Origin: Streptomyces fumanus | GTDB taxonomy: Bacteria > Actinomycetota > Actinomycetes > Streptomycetales > Streptomycetaceae | Direction: 5' to 3' | Assembly: GCF_014655295.1 (NCBI RefSeq) | Contig: NZ_BNBI01000010.1 | Span: forward strand, 186,001-250,000 | Length of the DNA stretch: 64,000 bases | Part shown: positions 8,610 to 17,673 of the stretch, piece by piece | How positions within the stretch are numbered: the first letter of the stretch is position 1 | How the letters are laid out: each line of letters begins with the position of its first letter | Position numbers and translations under genes: made by a program | The notes under the pieces: generated by a model | Seen by the model: the letters and a program-made list of their open reading frames with translations, nothing else | Told to the model about the DNA's origin: nothing | The model's database searches: none

Positions 8610-9341
8610 GTGGCGAACAAGAACATTCCCGACCCCGGCTTCTCCGACGACGACGGCTCCGCCGACCCCCGGCTGAGCGCCGCGCTGGCCGCCTGGGCCG
8701 AGGACCGCACCGCCCTGGCCCCCGTCCTGGAGGCGCTCAAGGGCGCCCGGCTGCTCGTGCCGGTGGTGGCCGTCCTCGGCGAGGTCGAGGAGGACGCGAC
8801 CGGGCTGCGCCGCGAGAAGACCAGTGACATGGCGGTGCCCACGCTCAAGGCCGGCGGCCGGACCGCGCTGCCCGCCTTCACCTCCACCGACGCCCTCGCC
8901 CGCTGGGACCCGGCGGCCCGCCCCGTCGCCGTCCCCCTGCACCAGGCGCTCCAGGCCGCCGCGCACGAGCGGGCCGACACGGTCGTCCTCGACCTGGCCG
9001 GACCGGTGCCGTTCGAACTGACCGGGCCCGCGCTGCGGGCGCTGGCCGAGGGCCGGACCACCACCGACCCGCTCGCCGACCCGGCCGTCGTCGACGCCGT
9101 ACGCGGCGCCGTGGCCGCCGAGCCCGCCGTGCTCCGCGCCCACCTCGGGCCGGGGCGGGCCGACGGCACCCTCGCCCTCGTCCTCGACCCGGCCGCCGCG
9201 CCCGCCGAGACCGCCCGGTCCGTCGCCGGACGCCTCGCCGCCGACGAGACCCTGCGGGCCCGCCTGGTCCGCGGCCTCGACCTGGCACTCCTGCCGGCCG
9301 GGACCACCCCGCCGGGCGAGCCCCTCTACGTTAAGCGGTGA
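8610..9341 (+). CDS. SseB-family N-terminal domain protein
   Basis: 243 residues from a GTG start. The central part (LLVPVVA..., TLKAGGRTALPAFTSTDALARWDP, residues ~50-100) matches the SseB N-terminal domain seen in many actinobacterial cytosolic proteins. The rest (HQALQAAAHERADTVVLDLAGPVPFELTG) continues that family pattern. There is no signal peptide or membrane segment. Biochemical function is unknown. It stands alone, with a divergent gene upstream and a convergent DUF1844 gene ending 3 bp after its stop. Confidence 0.85.
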   Translation: MANKNIPDPGFSDDDGSADPRLSAALAAWAEDRTALAPVLEALKGARLLVPVVAVLGEVEEDATGLRREKTSDMAVPTLKAGGRTALPAFTSTDALARWDPAARPVAVPLHQALQAAAHERADTVVLDLAGPVPFELTGPALRALAEGRTTTDPLADPAVVDAVRGAVAAEPAVLRAHLGPGRADGTLALVLDPAAAPAETARSVAGRLAADETLRARLVRGLDLALLPAGTTPPGEPLYVKR

Positions 9342-9344
9342 CGT

Positions 9345-9710
9345 CTAGCCGTACACCGGGCCCGTGTACTTCTCGCCCGGACCCTTGCCCGGCTCGTCCG
9401 CGACCAGGGACGCCTCGCGGAAGGCGAGCTGCAGCGACTTCAGCCCGTCCCGCAGCGGCGCCGCGTGGAACGAGCTGATCTCGGTCGCGCTGCCGTCCAG
9501 CAGCCCGGCCAGCGCGTGGATCAGCTTGCGGGCCTCGTCCAGGTCCTTGTGCGCGTCCCCCTCCTCGGTCAGACCGAGCTTCACGGCGGCGGCGCTCATC
9601 AGGTTGACGGCGACCGTCACGATCACCTCGACCGCCGGGACCTCGGCGATGTCGCGGGTCATGGCGTCGAAGTCGGGATTCTCGGGACTGGCGGCAGGGG
9701 TCTCACTCAT
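9345..9710 (-). CDS. DUF1844 domain protein
   Basis: 121 residues. The core AVEVIVTVAVNLMSAAAVKLGLTEEGDAHKDLDEARKLI is the DUF1844 pattern, a small alpha-helical protein of unknown function conserved in actinobacteria and usually encoded next to infC, as here. The start MSETPAASPENPDFD was chosen; longer in-frame extension runs through the infC promoter region and is unlikely. It is transcribed divergently from the infC operon. Confidence 0.88.
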   Translation of the reverse strand: MSETPAASPENPDFDAMTRDIAEVPAVEVIVTVAVNLMSAAAVKLGLTEEGDAHKDLDEARKLIHALAGLLDGSATEISSFHAAPLRDGLKSLQLAFREASLVADEPGKGPGEKYTGPVYG

Positions 9711-9738
9711 GCCGCACACGATAGGCGCACCGCCTCGG

Positions 9739-9769
9739 TTGGCACCTGCCGGGCCGGAGCTGCTAACCT
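9739..9769 (+). promoter_or_regulatory. Candidate promoter of the infC operon
   Basis: TTGGCA at 9739-9744 and TAACCT at 9764-9769 with a 19-bp gap, just beyond the divergent DUF1844 start. Transcription from here would give a leader of about 300 nt before infC. The spacer is 1-2 bp longer than ideal, so this is a candidate only. Confidence 0.45.
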
Positions 9770-9962
9770 TGTGTAACGACCGGTCGGACACGTATGCCTC
9801 GCGGCGACGGGCCCGGCCCACAAGTGGAGGCTTTCGAACTCCCACCTGGCCGTCCTCCGGGACGGCGGGTCACCGGTCAGGCGGTCCCGTCCCAGCGGCG
9901 GGCACCAGCCCGAAAGCGCGCCCCGCGGCCATCGCGGCGGTGCTCCGGTAGCAGTTCGAGGA

Positions 9963-9992
9963 GCCCCGCTCGTGATCGTCCGGGGCATTTTT
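9963..9992 (+). terminator. Attenuator-like hairpin in the infC leader
   Basis: GCCCCG (9963-9968) pairs with CGGGGC (9981-9986), followed directly by A and five Ts. It is one of the very few hairpin-plus-T-tract structures in this window. It sits about 90 nt before the infC start and after the proposed promoter, so it would act on the operon's own leader. Other known infC-rpmI-rplT operons are controlled through their leaders, for example by L20. Confidence 0.6.
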
Positions 9993-10078
9993 CATGCGCC
10001 GGCGCGGTTAGGTCTATCGAAAAGAGACGTTACGCGGCTGCCCCCCAGGCAGTCGTGTGGTGCTACCGAGGAGGATCC

Positions 10079-10732
10079 ATCAGCGCCGAGCCCCGCATCA
10101 ACGACCGGATTCGCGTTCCCGAGGTGCGACTTGTCGGTCCCAGCGGCGAGCAGGTCGGGATTGTCCCGCTTGCCAAGGCCCTGGAGCTTGCGCAGGAGTA
10201 CGACCTCGACCTCGTCGAGGTCGCGGCGAACGCCCGTCCGCCCGTGTGCAAGCTCATGGACTACGGGAAGTTCAAGTACGAGTCGGCCATGAAGGCCCGT
10301 GAGGCGCGCAAGAACCAGGCGCACACGGTCATCAAGGAGATGAAGCTCCGGCCGAAGATCGACCCGCACGACTATGACACCAAGAAGGGTCACGTCGTCC
10401 GGTTCCTCAAGCAGGGCGACAAGGTCAAGATCACGATCATGTTCCGTGGTCGCGAGCAGTCCCGGCCGGAACTCGGCTACCGGCTGCTGCAGCGCCTCGC
10501 GGAGGACGTGGCCGACCTCGGGTTCGTGGAGTCGAACCCGAAGCAGGACGGCCGCAACATGATCATGGTCCTCGGTCCGCACAAGAAGAAGACCGAGGCG
10601 ATGGCCGAGGCCCGCCAGGCGCAGGAGGCCCGCAAGGCCGAGGCGAAGGCCAACCCCGGCCGTTCGATGAACGCCGCGGACCCCGACGCCGCCAACGCCG
10701 AGGCCCCTGCCGAGGCATCCGCCGAGGCGTGA
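10079..10732 (+). CDS. infC: Translation initiation factor IF-3
   Basis: IF-3 binds the 30S subunit and checks the start codon and initiator tRNA. The N-domain (EPRINDRIRVPEVRLVGP), linker and C-domain (FRGREQSRPELGY) are all present, with an Ala/Glu-rich tail. I place the start at an in-frame ATC (10079) four bases after the excellent Shine-Dalgarno GAGGAGG (10068-10074), giving 217 residues. The alternative GTG at 10055 (product VWCYRGGSISAEP...) has no ribosome-binding site. Rare AUU/AUC starts are a known infC autoregulation device. First gene of infC-rpmI-rplT. Confidence 0.95.
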   Translation: MSAEPRINDRIRVPEVRLVGPSGEQVGIVPLAKALELAQEYDLDLVEVAANARPPVCKLMDYGKFKYESAMKAREARKNQAHTVIKEMKLRPKIDPHDYDTKKGHVVRFLKQGDKVKITIMFRGREQSRPELGYRLLQRLAEDVADLGFVESNPKQDGRNMIMVLGPHKKKTEAMAEARQAQEARKAEAKANPGRSMNAADPDAANAEAPAEASAEA

Positions 10733-10842
10733 CCTCCCGGGACGCGAGTCCCAGGATGCAACCGAAACAAGAGCGACGCTCCACCGTGCCCGGTTTTCGC
10801 GACCGGGCATCGGAGCGCCACCGACGAGGAGAAGACGGCGCC

Positions 10843-11037
10843 ATGCCGAAGAACAAGTCGCACAGCGGTGCCAGCAAGCGCTTCAAGGTCACCGGCTCCG
10901 GCAAGGTGCTCCGCGAGCGCGCCGGCAAGCGCCACCTGCTCGAGCACAAGTCGTCCCGCGTGACGCGCCGCCTCACCGGCAACGCCGAGATGGCCCCGGG
11001 CGACGCCGCGAAGATCAAGAAGCTTCTCGGCAAGTGA
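10843..11037 (+). CDS. rpmI: 50S ribosomal protein L35
   Basis: 64 residues, normal length for bL35, beginning MPKNKSHSGASKRFKVTGSG and ending KKLLGK. It is very basic and contains the family pattern KRHLLEHKSS. Start ATG is preceded by a GAGGAGAAG-type ribosome-binding site. An 8-bp hairpin (TGCCCGGT 10787-10794 / ACCGGGCA 10802-10809) lies in the 110-nt gap after infC. It is in one operon with infC and rplT. Confidence 0.98.
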   Translation: MPKNKSHSGASKRFKVTGSGKVLRERAGKRHLLEHKSSRVTRRLTGNAEMAPGDAAKIKKLLGK

Positions 11038-11137
11038 CGCCCCGGCGCCTCCACTGAGCGCCGCACGTCAGGACCGGGACCCAGTCGTTTTCGGGCCGTG
11101 TGACGACCACCACGGCCCCGCTACAAGGAGTTAACAA

Positions 11138-11521
11138 GTGGCACGCGTCAAGCGGGCAGTCAACGCCCACAAGAAGCGCCGGGCGATCCTCGAGCAGGCT
11201 TCCGGCTACCGCGGTCAGCGTTCGCGCCTGTACCGCAAGGCCAAGGAGCAGGTCACCCACTCGCTGGTCTACAACTACAACGACCGCAAGAAGCGCAAGG
11301 GCGACTTCCGCCAGCTCTGGATCCAGCGCATCAACGCCGCTGCCCGTGCGAACGGCATCACGTACAACCGCTTCATCCAGGGTCTGAAGGCCGCCAACGT
11401 CGAGGTGGACCGCAAGATCCTCGCCGAGCTGGCCGTCAACGACGCGGGTGCGTTCGCCGCGCTCGTCGAGGTGGCGCAGAAGGCGCTGCCGAGCGACGTC
11501 AACGCGCCCAAGGCCGCGTGA
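11138..11521 (+). CDS. rplT: 50S ribosomal protein L20
   Basis: 127 residues with the bL20 signature KRRAILEQASGYRGQRSRLYRKAKEQ and FRQLWIQRINAA. The GTG start follows AAGGAG. An 8-bp hairpin (GGGCCGTG 11093-11100 / CACGGCCC 11111-11118) precedes the ribosome-binding site. L20 is a 23S assembly protein and the translational repressor of this operon in E. coli and B. subtilis. Whether the hairpins here are L20 targets is untested. The operon ends at a strong terminator. Confidence 0.98.
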   Translation: MARVKRAVNAHKKRRAILEQASGYRGQRSRLYRKAKEQVTHSLVYNYNDRKKRKGDFRQLWIQRINAAARANGITYNRFIQGLKAANVEVDRKILAELAVNDAGAFAALVEVAQKALPSDVNAPKAA

Positions 11522-11554
11522 CGCCGCGCTGGCTCTGAGCCGACGTGACTTTAC

Positions 11555-11591
11555 GGACCCGCAGGCTTCGGTCTGCGGGTCCTGTTGTTGT
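11555..11591 (+). terminator. Terminator of the infC-rpmI-rplT operon
   Basis: A perfect 10-bp stem GGACCCGCAG / CTGCGGGTCC with an 8-nt loop, followed by TGTTGTTGT, 33 bp after the rplT stop. Confidence 0.85.
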
Positions 11592-11616
11592 CGTCCGCGG
11601 GTTCGCTGTGGCTCAG

Positions 11617-11637
11617 CGCGCAGTTCCCCGCGCCCCT
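11617..11637 (+). repeat. Streptomyces-type dispersed intergenic motif, copy 1
   Basis: CGCGCAGTTCCCCGCGCCCC followed by T. The same 21 bp recurs exactly at 34662-34682 and imperfectly at 17516-17536, always just downstream of a gene or operon end. I recall this motif as widespread between Streptomyces genes. Confidence 0.6.
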
Positions 11638-11664
11638 AGGTGTCTCTCCCTGAAGGTACGTCGC

Positions 11665-12510
<846 letters not shown>

Positions 12511-12560
12511 TAGGGTGACCCACTCGGGACCCCTGCGCATTCGGAAGGTGGGGTACGGGG

Positions 12561-13697
12561 ATGAGCGTCGGCACGAGCAGCGCACCGGGAGCACGCGAGG
12601 CCGGGCGGCCGCCCGCGCCCCGGCCCGGTGACCTCGCCGGCCCCGGAGTCGACCCCGACGAACTGCCCGACGGTCTGGTCGTCGCCGACGAGCACGGACG
12701 GGTGATCTGCTTCAACGCCGCCGCCGAGCGGATCACCGCCCGCCGGGCCGCCGACGCCCTCGGCCAGAGCCTGGAGCGGGCCCTGCCGTTAGAGGACCTG
12801 GAGGGCCGGCGCTGGTGGCAGCTCACCGACCCCTACGGCGGACTCGCCATCCGCAGCCGCCAGCCCGAGCGCAACCTGCTGCTGCCGGGCGGCCGGGAGG
12901 TCCTGGTCACCGCCCGCTACGTGCGCGCCGCCCCCACCGGCCCGGTCCGCCGCGTCCTGGTCACCCTGCGCGACACCGAGGCCCGCCGCCGCACCGAGCG
13001 CAGCCACGCCGAGCTGATCGCCACCGTCGCCCACGAACTGCGCTCCCCGCTCACCTCCGTCAAGGGGTTCACCGCCACCCTGCTCGCCAAGTGGGAGCGC
13101 TTCACCGACGACCAGAAACGGCTGATGCTGGAGACCGTCGACGCCGACGCCGACCGCGTCACCCGGCTGATCGCCGAACTCCTCGACATCTCCCGCATCG
13201 ACTCCGGCCGCCTGGAGGTCCGCCGCCAGCCCGTCGACATCGGCGCCGCCGTCGGCCGCCACATCCAGGCGTACGTCGCCGCCGGCCTGCCCGCCGACCG
13301 CTTCCTGCTCCGCCTCGTCCAGCCGCTGCCCGACCTGTGGGCCGACCCCGACAAGATCGACCAGGTGCTCAGCAACCTCATCGAAAACGCGGTGCGGCAC
13401 GGCGAGGGAACTGTCACCATCGACATCACGGCCACGGCGTCCCCCCGCGAGGGCGAGGAGACCGGCACGTCGGTCACGGTGAGCGACGAGGGGCCCGGCA
13501 TCCCGGAGGAGTCCATGAACCGCGTCTTCACCCGCTTCTGGCGGGGCAGCAAGCGCGGCGGCACCGGCCTCGGGCTCTACATCGTCAAGGGCATCGTCGA
13601 GGCCCACGGCGGCACCATCACCGTCGGCCGCGCCCCCGGCGGCGGCGCCGAGTTCCGATTTACCCTGCCCGTGGCGGCCCCGGCCTATCTGGCCTGA
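12561..13697 (+). CDS. ohkA: Orphan PAS-domain sensor histidine kinase
   Basis: 378 residues with no transmembrane segment, so a cytosolic kinase. The PAS-like domain (LPDGLVVADEHGRVICFNAAAERI) is at ~33-130, the HisKA H-box ATVAHELRSPLTSVKGF is near 155, the N-box NLIENAVRHG near 275, and the G-boxes SDEGPGIPEE and GTGLGLYIVKGIVEAHGGTI follow. No response regulator is adjacent. From memory the syntenic S. coelicolor gene (SCO1596, OhkA) is an orphan kinase that affects antibiotic production and development. Its own promoter may include TAGGGT at 12511. The symbol is by synteny. Confidence 0.85.
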   Translation: MSVGTSSAPGAREAGRPPAPRPGDLAGPGVDPDELPDGLVVADEHGRVICFNAAAERITARRAADALGQSLERALPLEDLEGRRWWQLTDPYGGLAIRSRQPERNLLLPGGREVLVTARYVRAAPTGPVRRVLVTLRDTEARRRTERSHAELIATVAHELRSPLTSVKGFTATLLAKWERFTDDQKRLMLETVDADADRVTRLIAELLDISRIDSGRLEVRRQPVDIGAAVGRHIQAYVAAGLPADRFLLRLVQPLPDLWADPDKIDQVLSNLIENAVRHGEGTVTIDITATASPREGEETGTSVTVSDEGPGIPEESMNRVFTRFWRGSKRGGTGLGLYIVKGIVEAHGGTITVGRAPGGGAEFRFTLPVAAPAYLA

Positions 13698-13732
13698 GCG
13701 ACCGCGGGCGCATCCGTCCAGCCCCACCCCGT

Positions 13733-13738
13733 TAGACT
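13733..13738 (+). promoter_or_regulatory. Candidate -10 element for pheST
   Basis: TAGACT about 88 bp before the pheS start; no good -35 is visible. No T-box-like leader or Phe-rich leader peptide was found in the 128-bp gap. Confidence 0.35.
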
Positions 13739-13825
13739 CGGCCTTTGGCACCTTTGCGTCCTGTCCGCGGCCCCTCCGGTCGGCGACGGGGACCTCCAGC
13801 CAGCCAATCGGAAGCACGGGAAGAG

Positions 13826-14947
13826 ATGTCGGCACCGAATAAGTCGTACGACCCTGTCGAGGTCGAGGCGTTGAAACCGGAAGAGATCGAGCGCAGGCGG
13901 GACGAGGCGCTCGCCGCGTTCGCCGCCGCGGACTCCCTCGACGCGCTCCAGGAGGCCAAGGTCGCCCACACCGGGGGCACCTCCCCGCTGGCGCTCGCCA
14001 ACCGGGAGATCGGCGCCCTGCCCCCGCACGCCAAGGCCGAGGCCGGCAAGCGCGTCGGCCAGGCCCGCGCCGCGGTGAACAAGGCCCTCGCCGCCCGCCA
14101 GGCCGAGCTGGAGGCCGAGCGCGACGCCCGGGTCCTGGTCGAGGAGGCGGTGGACGTCACCCTGCCCTACGACCGGATCCCGGCCGGCGCCCGCCACCCG
14201 CTGACCACGCTCTCGGAGCGGATCGAGGACGTCTTCGTCGCCATGGGCTACGAGGTCGCCGAGGGCCCCGAGATCGAGACCGAGTGGTTCAACTTCGACG
14301 CCCTGAACATCGGCCCGGACCACCCGGCCCGCGGCGAGGCCGACACCTTCTTCGTGGCCGGCCCCGACGGTGGCACCGACTCCGGCACCGTGCTGCGCAC
14401 CCACACCTCCCCGGTGCAGGTCCGCTCGCTGCTCGACCGCGAACTGCCGGTGTACGTGATCTGCCCCGGCCGGGTGTACCGCACCGACGAGCTGGACGCC
14501 ACCCACACCCCCGTCTTCCACCAGGTCGAGCTGCTCGCCGTGGACGAGGGCCTGACCATGGCGGACCTCAAGGGCACCCTGGACCACATGGTGCAGTCGC
14601 TGTTCGGCGCGGAGATGAAGACCCGGCTGCGGCCGAACTTCTTCCCGTTCACCGAGCCCAGTGCCGAGATGGACATGCTCTGCTACGTCTGCAAGGGCGC
14701 CTCCGTCGGCAACCCCGACCGGCCCTGCCGCACCTGCTCCAGCGAGGGCTGGATCGAGCTGGGCGGCTGCGGCATGGTCAACCCCAAGGTGCTGACCGCC
14801 TGCGGCGTCGACCCGGAGAAGTACAGCGGGTTCGCCTTCGGCTTCGGCATCGAGCGGATGCTGATGTTCCGCCACAACGTCGAGGACATGCGAGACATGG
14901 TCGAGGGTGACATCCGGTTCACCCGGCCGTTCGGGATGGAGATCTGA
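13826..14947 (+). CDS. pheS: Phenylalanine-tRNA ligase alpha subunit
   Basis: 373 residues. N-terminal tRNA-binding helices occupy ~1-90. The class II aminoacyl-tRNA synthetase core has motif 2 PGRVYRTDELDATHTPVFHQVE and motif 3 GFAFGFGIERMLMFRHNVEDMRDM. It charges tRNA-Phe as an alpha2-beta2 enzyme with PheT. The ATG at 13826 is preceded by GGGAAGAG. Its stop overlaps the pheT start (TGATG), so the subunits are made together. Confidence 0.98.
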   Translation: MSAPNKSYDPVEVEALKPEEIERRRDEALAAFAAADSLDALQEAKVAHTGGTSPLALANREIGALPPHAKAEAGKRVGQARAAVNKALAARQAELEAERDARVLVEEAVDVTLPYDRIPAGARHPLTTLSERIEDVFVAMGYEVAEGPEIETEWFNFDALNIGPDHPARGEADTFFVAGPDGGTDSGTVLRTHTSPVQVRSLLDRELPVYVICPGRVYRTDELDATHTPVFHQVELLAVDEGLTMADLKGTLDHMVQSLFGAEMKTRLRPNFFPFTEPSAEMDMLCYVCKGASVGNPDRPCRTCSSEGWIELGGCGMVNPKVLTACGVDPEKYSGFAFGFGIERMLMFRHNVEDMRDMVEGDIRFTRPFGMEI

Positions 14948-17514
14948 TGCGGGTCCCGCTTTCCTGGCTGCGGGAGTACGTCGACCTGCCGGCCACCGAG
15001 ACCGGCCGTGACGTACAGGCCAAGCTGATTTCGGCCGGTCTGGAGGTCGAGACCGTCGAGCACCTCGGCGCCGACCTCAAGGGCCCGCTGGTGGTCGGCC
15101 AGGTGCTGACCATCGAGGAGCTGGAGGGCTTCAAGAAGCCGATCCGCTTCTGCACCGTCGACGTCGGGGCGGCCAACGGCACCGGCGAGCCGCAGGAGAT
15201 CGTCTGCGGCGCCCGGAACTTCTCCGTCGGCGACAAGGTCGTCGTGGTGCTGCCCGGCGCCACGCTGCCCGGCGGCTTCTCGATCTCCGCGCGCAAGACC
15301 TACGGCAAGGTCTCGCACGGCATGATCTGCTCCAGCGACGAGCTGGGCATGGGCGACGACGGCACCCACGGCATCATCGTGCTGCCGCCCGAGACCGAGG
15401 TCGGCAGGGACGCCATCGAGCTGCTGGAACTGGTCGACGAGGTGCTGGACATCGCCGTCACCGCCAACCGCGGCGACTGCCTGTCCATCCGCGGCGTCGC
15501 CCGCGAGACCGCCATCGCCTACGGCCTGCCGCTGCGCGACCCGGCCCTCCTCGACGTACCCGGCCCCAACGCCTACGGCTACCCGGTGAAGATCGCCGAC
15601 CCTCTGGGCTGCGACCGCTTCACCGCCCGTACGGTGACCGGCCTCAGCCCCGAGGCGCGCTCGCCGATCTGGCTGCAGCGCCGGCTCCAGAAGGTCGGCA
15701 TGCGCCCGATCTCCCTCGCCGTCGACGTCACCAACTACGTGATGATGGAGCTGGGCCAGCCCCTGCACGCCTACGACCGCGGCCGGGTCCAGGGCACCAT
15801 CGGCGTGCGCCGCGCGGCGGCGGGCGAGAAGCTCACCACCCTCGACGGCGTCGAGCGCACCCTGTCCGCCGAGGACCTGGTGATCACCGACGAGCGGGGC
15901 CCGATCGGCCTCGCCGGGGTCATGGGCGGCGCCGACACCGAGATCGCCGACCACGCCGACGCACAGCAGGCGACGAGCGAGGTGGTCATCGAGGCCGCCC
16001 ACTTCGACGCGGTCTCCATCGCCCGCACCGCCCGCCGCCACAAGCTCTCCTCCGAGGCGTCCCGCCGCTTCGAGCGCGGCGTCGACCCGCAGGCTGCCGC
16101 CGCCGCCGCGCAGCGCACCGTCGACCTGCTGGTGCTGCTCGCCGGGGGCACCGCCGAGGCCGGTGTCACCGAGATCAGCGCCCCGCACGCGCCGCGCACC
16201 ATCACGCTCCGCGCCGACCACCCGGACCGGGTCGCGGGCGTGGCCTACGGCCGCGAGACCGTCGTGCGGCGGCTCCAGGAGATCGGCTGCGACGTATATG
16301 GCAATGCTGCCGCGTGGAACGCGTCGTTGGGGGGCGGTGGTCGGGCGACGGGCGGGCAGGACGAGCTGATCGTCACCGTGCCGTCCTGGCGGCCCGACCT
16401 GACCGACCCCAACGACCTCGCCGAAGAGGTCATCCGGCTGGAGGGCTACGAGAACCTGCCCGCCACCCTGCCCAAGCCGCCCGCCGGCCGCGGCCTGACC
16501 CGCCGGCAGCGGCTGCACCGCCGCGTCGGCCGGGCCCTGGCCGGCGCCGGCTACGTCGAGGCGCCGAACTACCCGTTCGTCGGCGAGCAGGTCTTCGACC
16601 AGCTCGGCCTGGACGCCGGTGACCCGGCCCGCCGGGTGGTGAAGCTGGTCAACCCGCTCAGCGACGAGGAGCCCGCGCTGCGGACCTCGCTGCTGCCGGG
16701 CCTGCTCGGCGCGCTGCGCCGCAACGACGGCCGGGGCAGCCACGACCTCGCGCTGTTCGAGACCGGCCTGGTCTTCCGGCCGCGCGAGGAGCAGCGCACC
16801 GCCGCCCGGCTCCCCGTCGACCGGCGCCCCAGCCCGGACGACCTCGCCGCGCTGGACGCCGCGCTGCCCGACCAGCCCCGGCACGTCGCCGTCGTCCTGG
16901 CCGGCACCCGGGAGCAGGCCGGCTGGTGGGGCCCGGGCCGCCCGGCCGACTGGGCCGACGCGGTCGAGGCCGCCCGGACCGTCGCCCGCGAGGCCGGCGC
17001 CGAGCTCACCGTCCGCAAGGGCCAGTACGGGCCGTGGCACCCCGGCCGCTGCGCCGAGCTGGTCGTCACCGCCGACGGCACCGAGCGCGTCGTCGGCCAC
17101 GCCGGCGAGCTGCACCCCCGGGTGCTGAAGGCGTTCGGCCTGCCCGCGCGCACCTGCGCGATGGAGCTGGACCTCGACACCGTGGCCCGGGTGGGCGACG
17201 ACACCCCGCAGGCGCCGCGCATCTCCACCTTCCCGGTCGCCACGCAGGACGTCGCCCTGGTCGTCGACGCCTCCGTGCCGGCCGCCGAGGTCGAGGCGGC
17301 GCTGCGCGAGGGCGCGGGCGAACTGCTGGAGTCCATCCGGCTGTTCGACGTGTACGACAACGCCGAGCAGCTCGGCGAGGGCCGCAGGTCCCTGGCGTTC
17401 GCGCTGCGGTTCCGCGCCGGTGACCGGACGCTCACCGTCGACGAGGCGTCGGCCGCCCGGGACGCGGCGGTGGCCCTGGCCGGCGAGCGGACGGGGGCGG
17501 TACTGCGCGGCTAG
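14947..17514 (+). CDS. pheT: Phenylalanine-tRNA ligase beta subunit
   Basis: 855 residues with the normal domains in order: tRNA-binding EMAP-like domain (~40-150), B3/B4 editing domain (~210-390), B5 domain, catalytic-like core and the C-terminal anticodon-binding FDX-ACB domain (PRISTFPVATQDVALVVDASVP). Between GCDV and GQDELIVTVPSWRPDL, at about residues 450-472, there is a Gly/Ala-rich insertion (YGNAAAWNASLGGGGRATGG). Its codons are clearly less GC-biased than the rest (TAT, AAT, TTG). In family members I remember the two flanks are nearly adjacent, so this is probably strain- or clade-specific. Confidence 0.97.
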   Translation: MRVPLSWLREYVDLPATETGRDVQAKLISAGLEVETVEHLGADLKGPLVVGQVLTIEELEGFKKPIRFCTVDVGAANGTGEPQEIVCGARNFSVGDKVVVVLPGATLPGGFSISARKTYGKVSHGMICSSDELGMGDDGTHGIIVLPPETEVGRDAIELLELVDEVLDIAVTANRGDCLSIRGVARETAIAYGLPLRDPALLDVPGPNAYGYPVKIADPLGCDRFTARTVTGLSPEARSPIWLQRRLQKVGMRPISLAVDVTNYVMMELGQPLHAYDRGRVQGTIGVRRAAAGEKLTTLDGVERTLSAEDLVITDERGPIGLAGVMGGADTEIADHADAQQATSEVVIEAAHFDAVSIARTARRHKLSSEASRRFERGVDPQAAAAAAQRTVDLLVLLAGGTAEAGVTEISAPHAPRTITLRADHPDRVAGVAYGRETVVRRLQEIGCDVYGNAAAWNASLGGGGRATGGQDELIVTVPSWRPDLTDPNDLAEEVIRLEGYENLPATLPKPPAGRGLTRRQRLHRRVGRALAGAGYVEAPNYPFVGEQVFDQLGLDAGDPARRVVKLVNPLSDEEPALRTSLLPGLLGALRRNDGRGSHDLALFETGLVFRPREEQRTAARLPVDRRPSPDDLAALDAALPDQPRHVAVVLAGTREQAGWWGPGRPADWADAVEAARTVAREAGAELTVRKGQYGPWHPGRCAELVVTADGTERVVGHAGELHPRVLKAFGLPARTCAMELDLDTVARVGDDTPQAPRISTFPVATQDVALVVDASVPAAEVEAALREGAGELLESIRLFDVYDNAEQLGEGRRSLAFALRFRAGDRTLTVDEASAARDAAVALAGERTGAVLRG

Positions 17515-17515
17515 C

Positions 17516-17536
17516 CGCGCCGTTCCCCGCGCCTGC
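17516..17536 (+). repeat. Dispersed intergenic motif, imperfect copy
   Basis: CGCGCCGTTCCCCGCGCC directly after the pheT stop differs at one base, over its first 18 bases, from the motif at 11617 and 34662. Confidence 0.4.
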
Positions 17537-17616
17537 TCGGGACGGTCACGACACCATCACTCATATGGGTGACTATCCCTGGCCGCCTGGTTCCTTCAGG
17601 CCATGCCGTCGACAGA

Positions 17617-17646
17617 ATCGGACCGGCTCCTCGGAGCCGGTCCGAT
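17617..17646 (+). terminator. Strong hairpin after pheST
   Basis: A perfect 14-bp inverted repeat (17617-17630 and 17633-17646) with only TC between the arms, no T tract. It lies between pheT and the phosphatase gene, inside a possible N-terminal extension of the latter, which argues that the phosphatase starts after it. Confidence 0.6.
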
Positions 17647-17673
17647 GCTGTCTGGGCCTTGGGGGCCACCGGG

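Noticed and set aside
10055..10078. GTG start of infC
   Set aside because: No ribosome-binding site upstream; the strong Shine-Dalgarno is downstream of this GTG and matches the ATC codon.
17569..17673. Earlier GTG start for the SpoIIE-type phosphatase
   Set aside because: A 14-bp perfect hairpin would lie inside the extension, and the composition there is intergenic; start at 17674 preferred.
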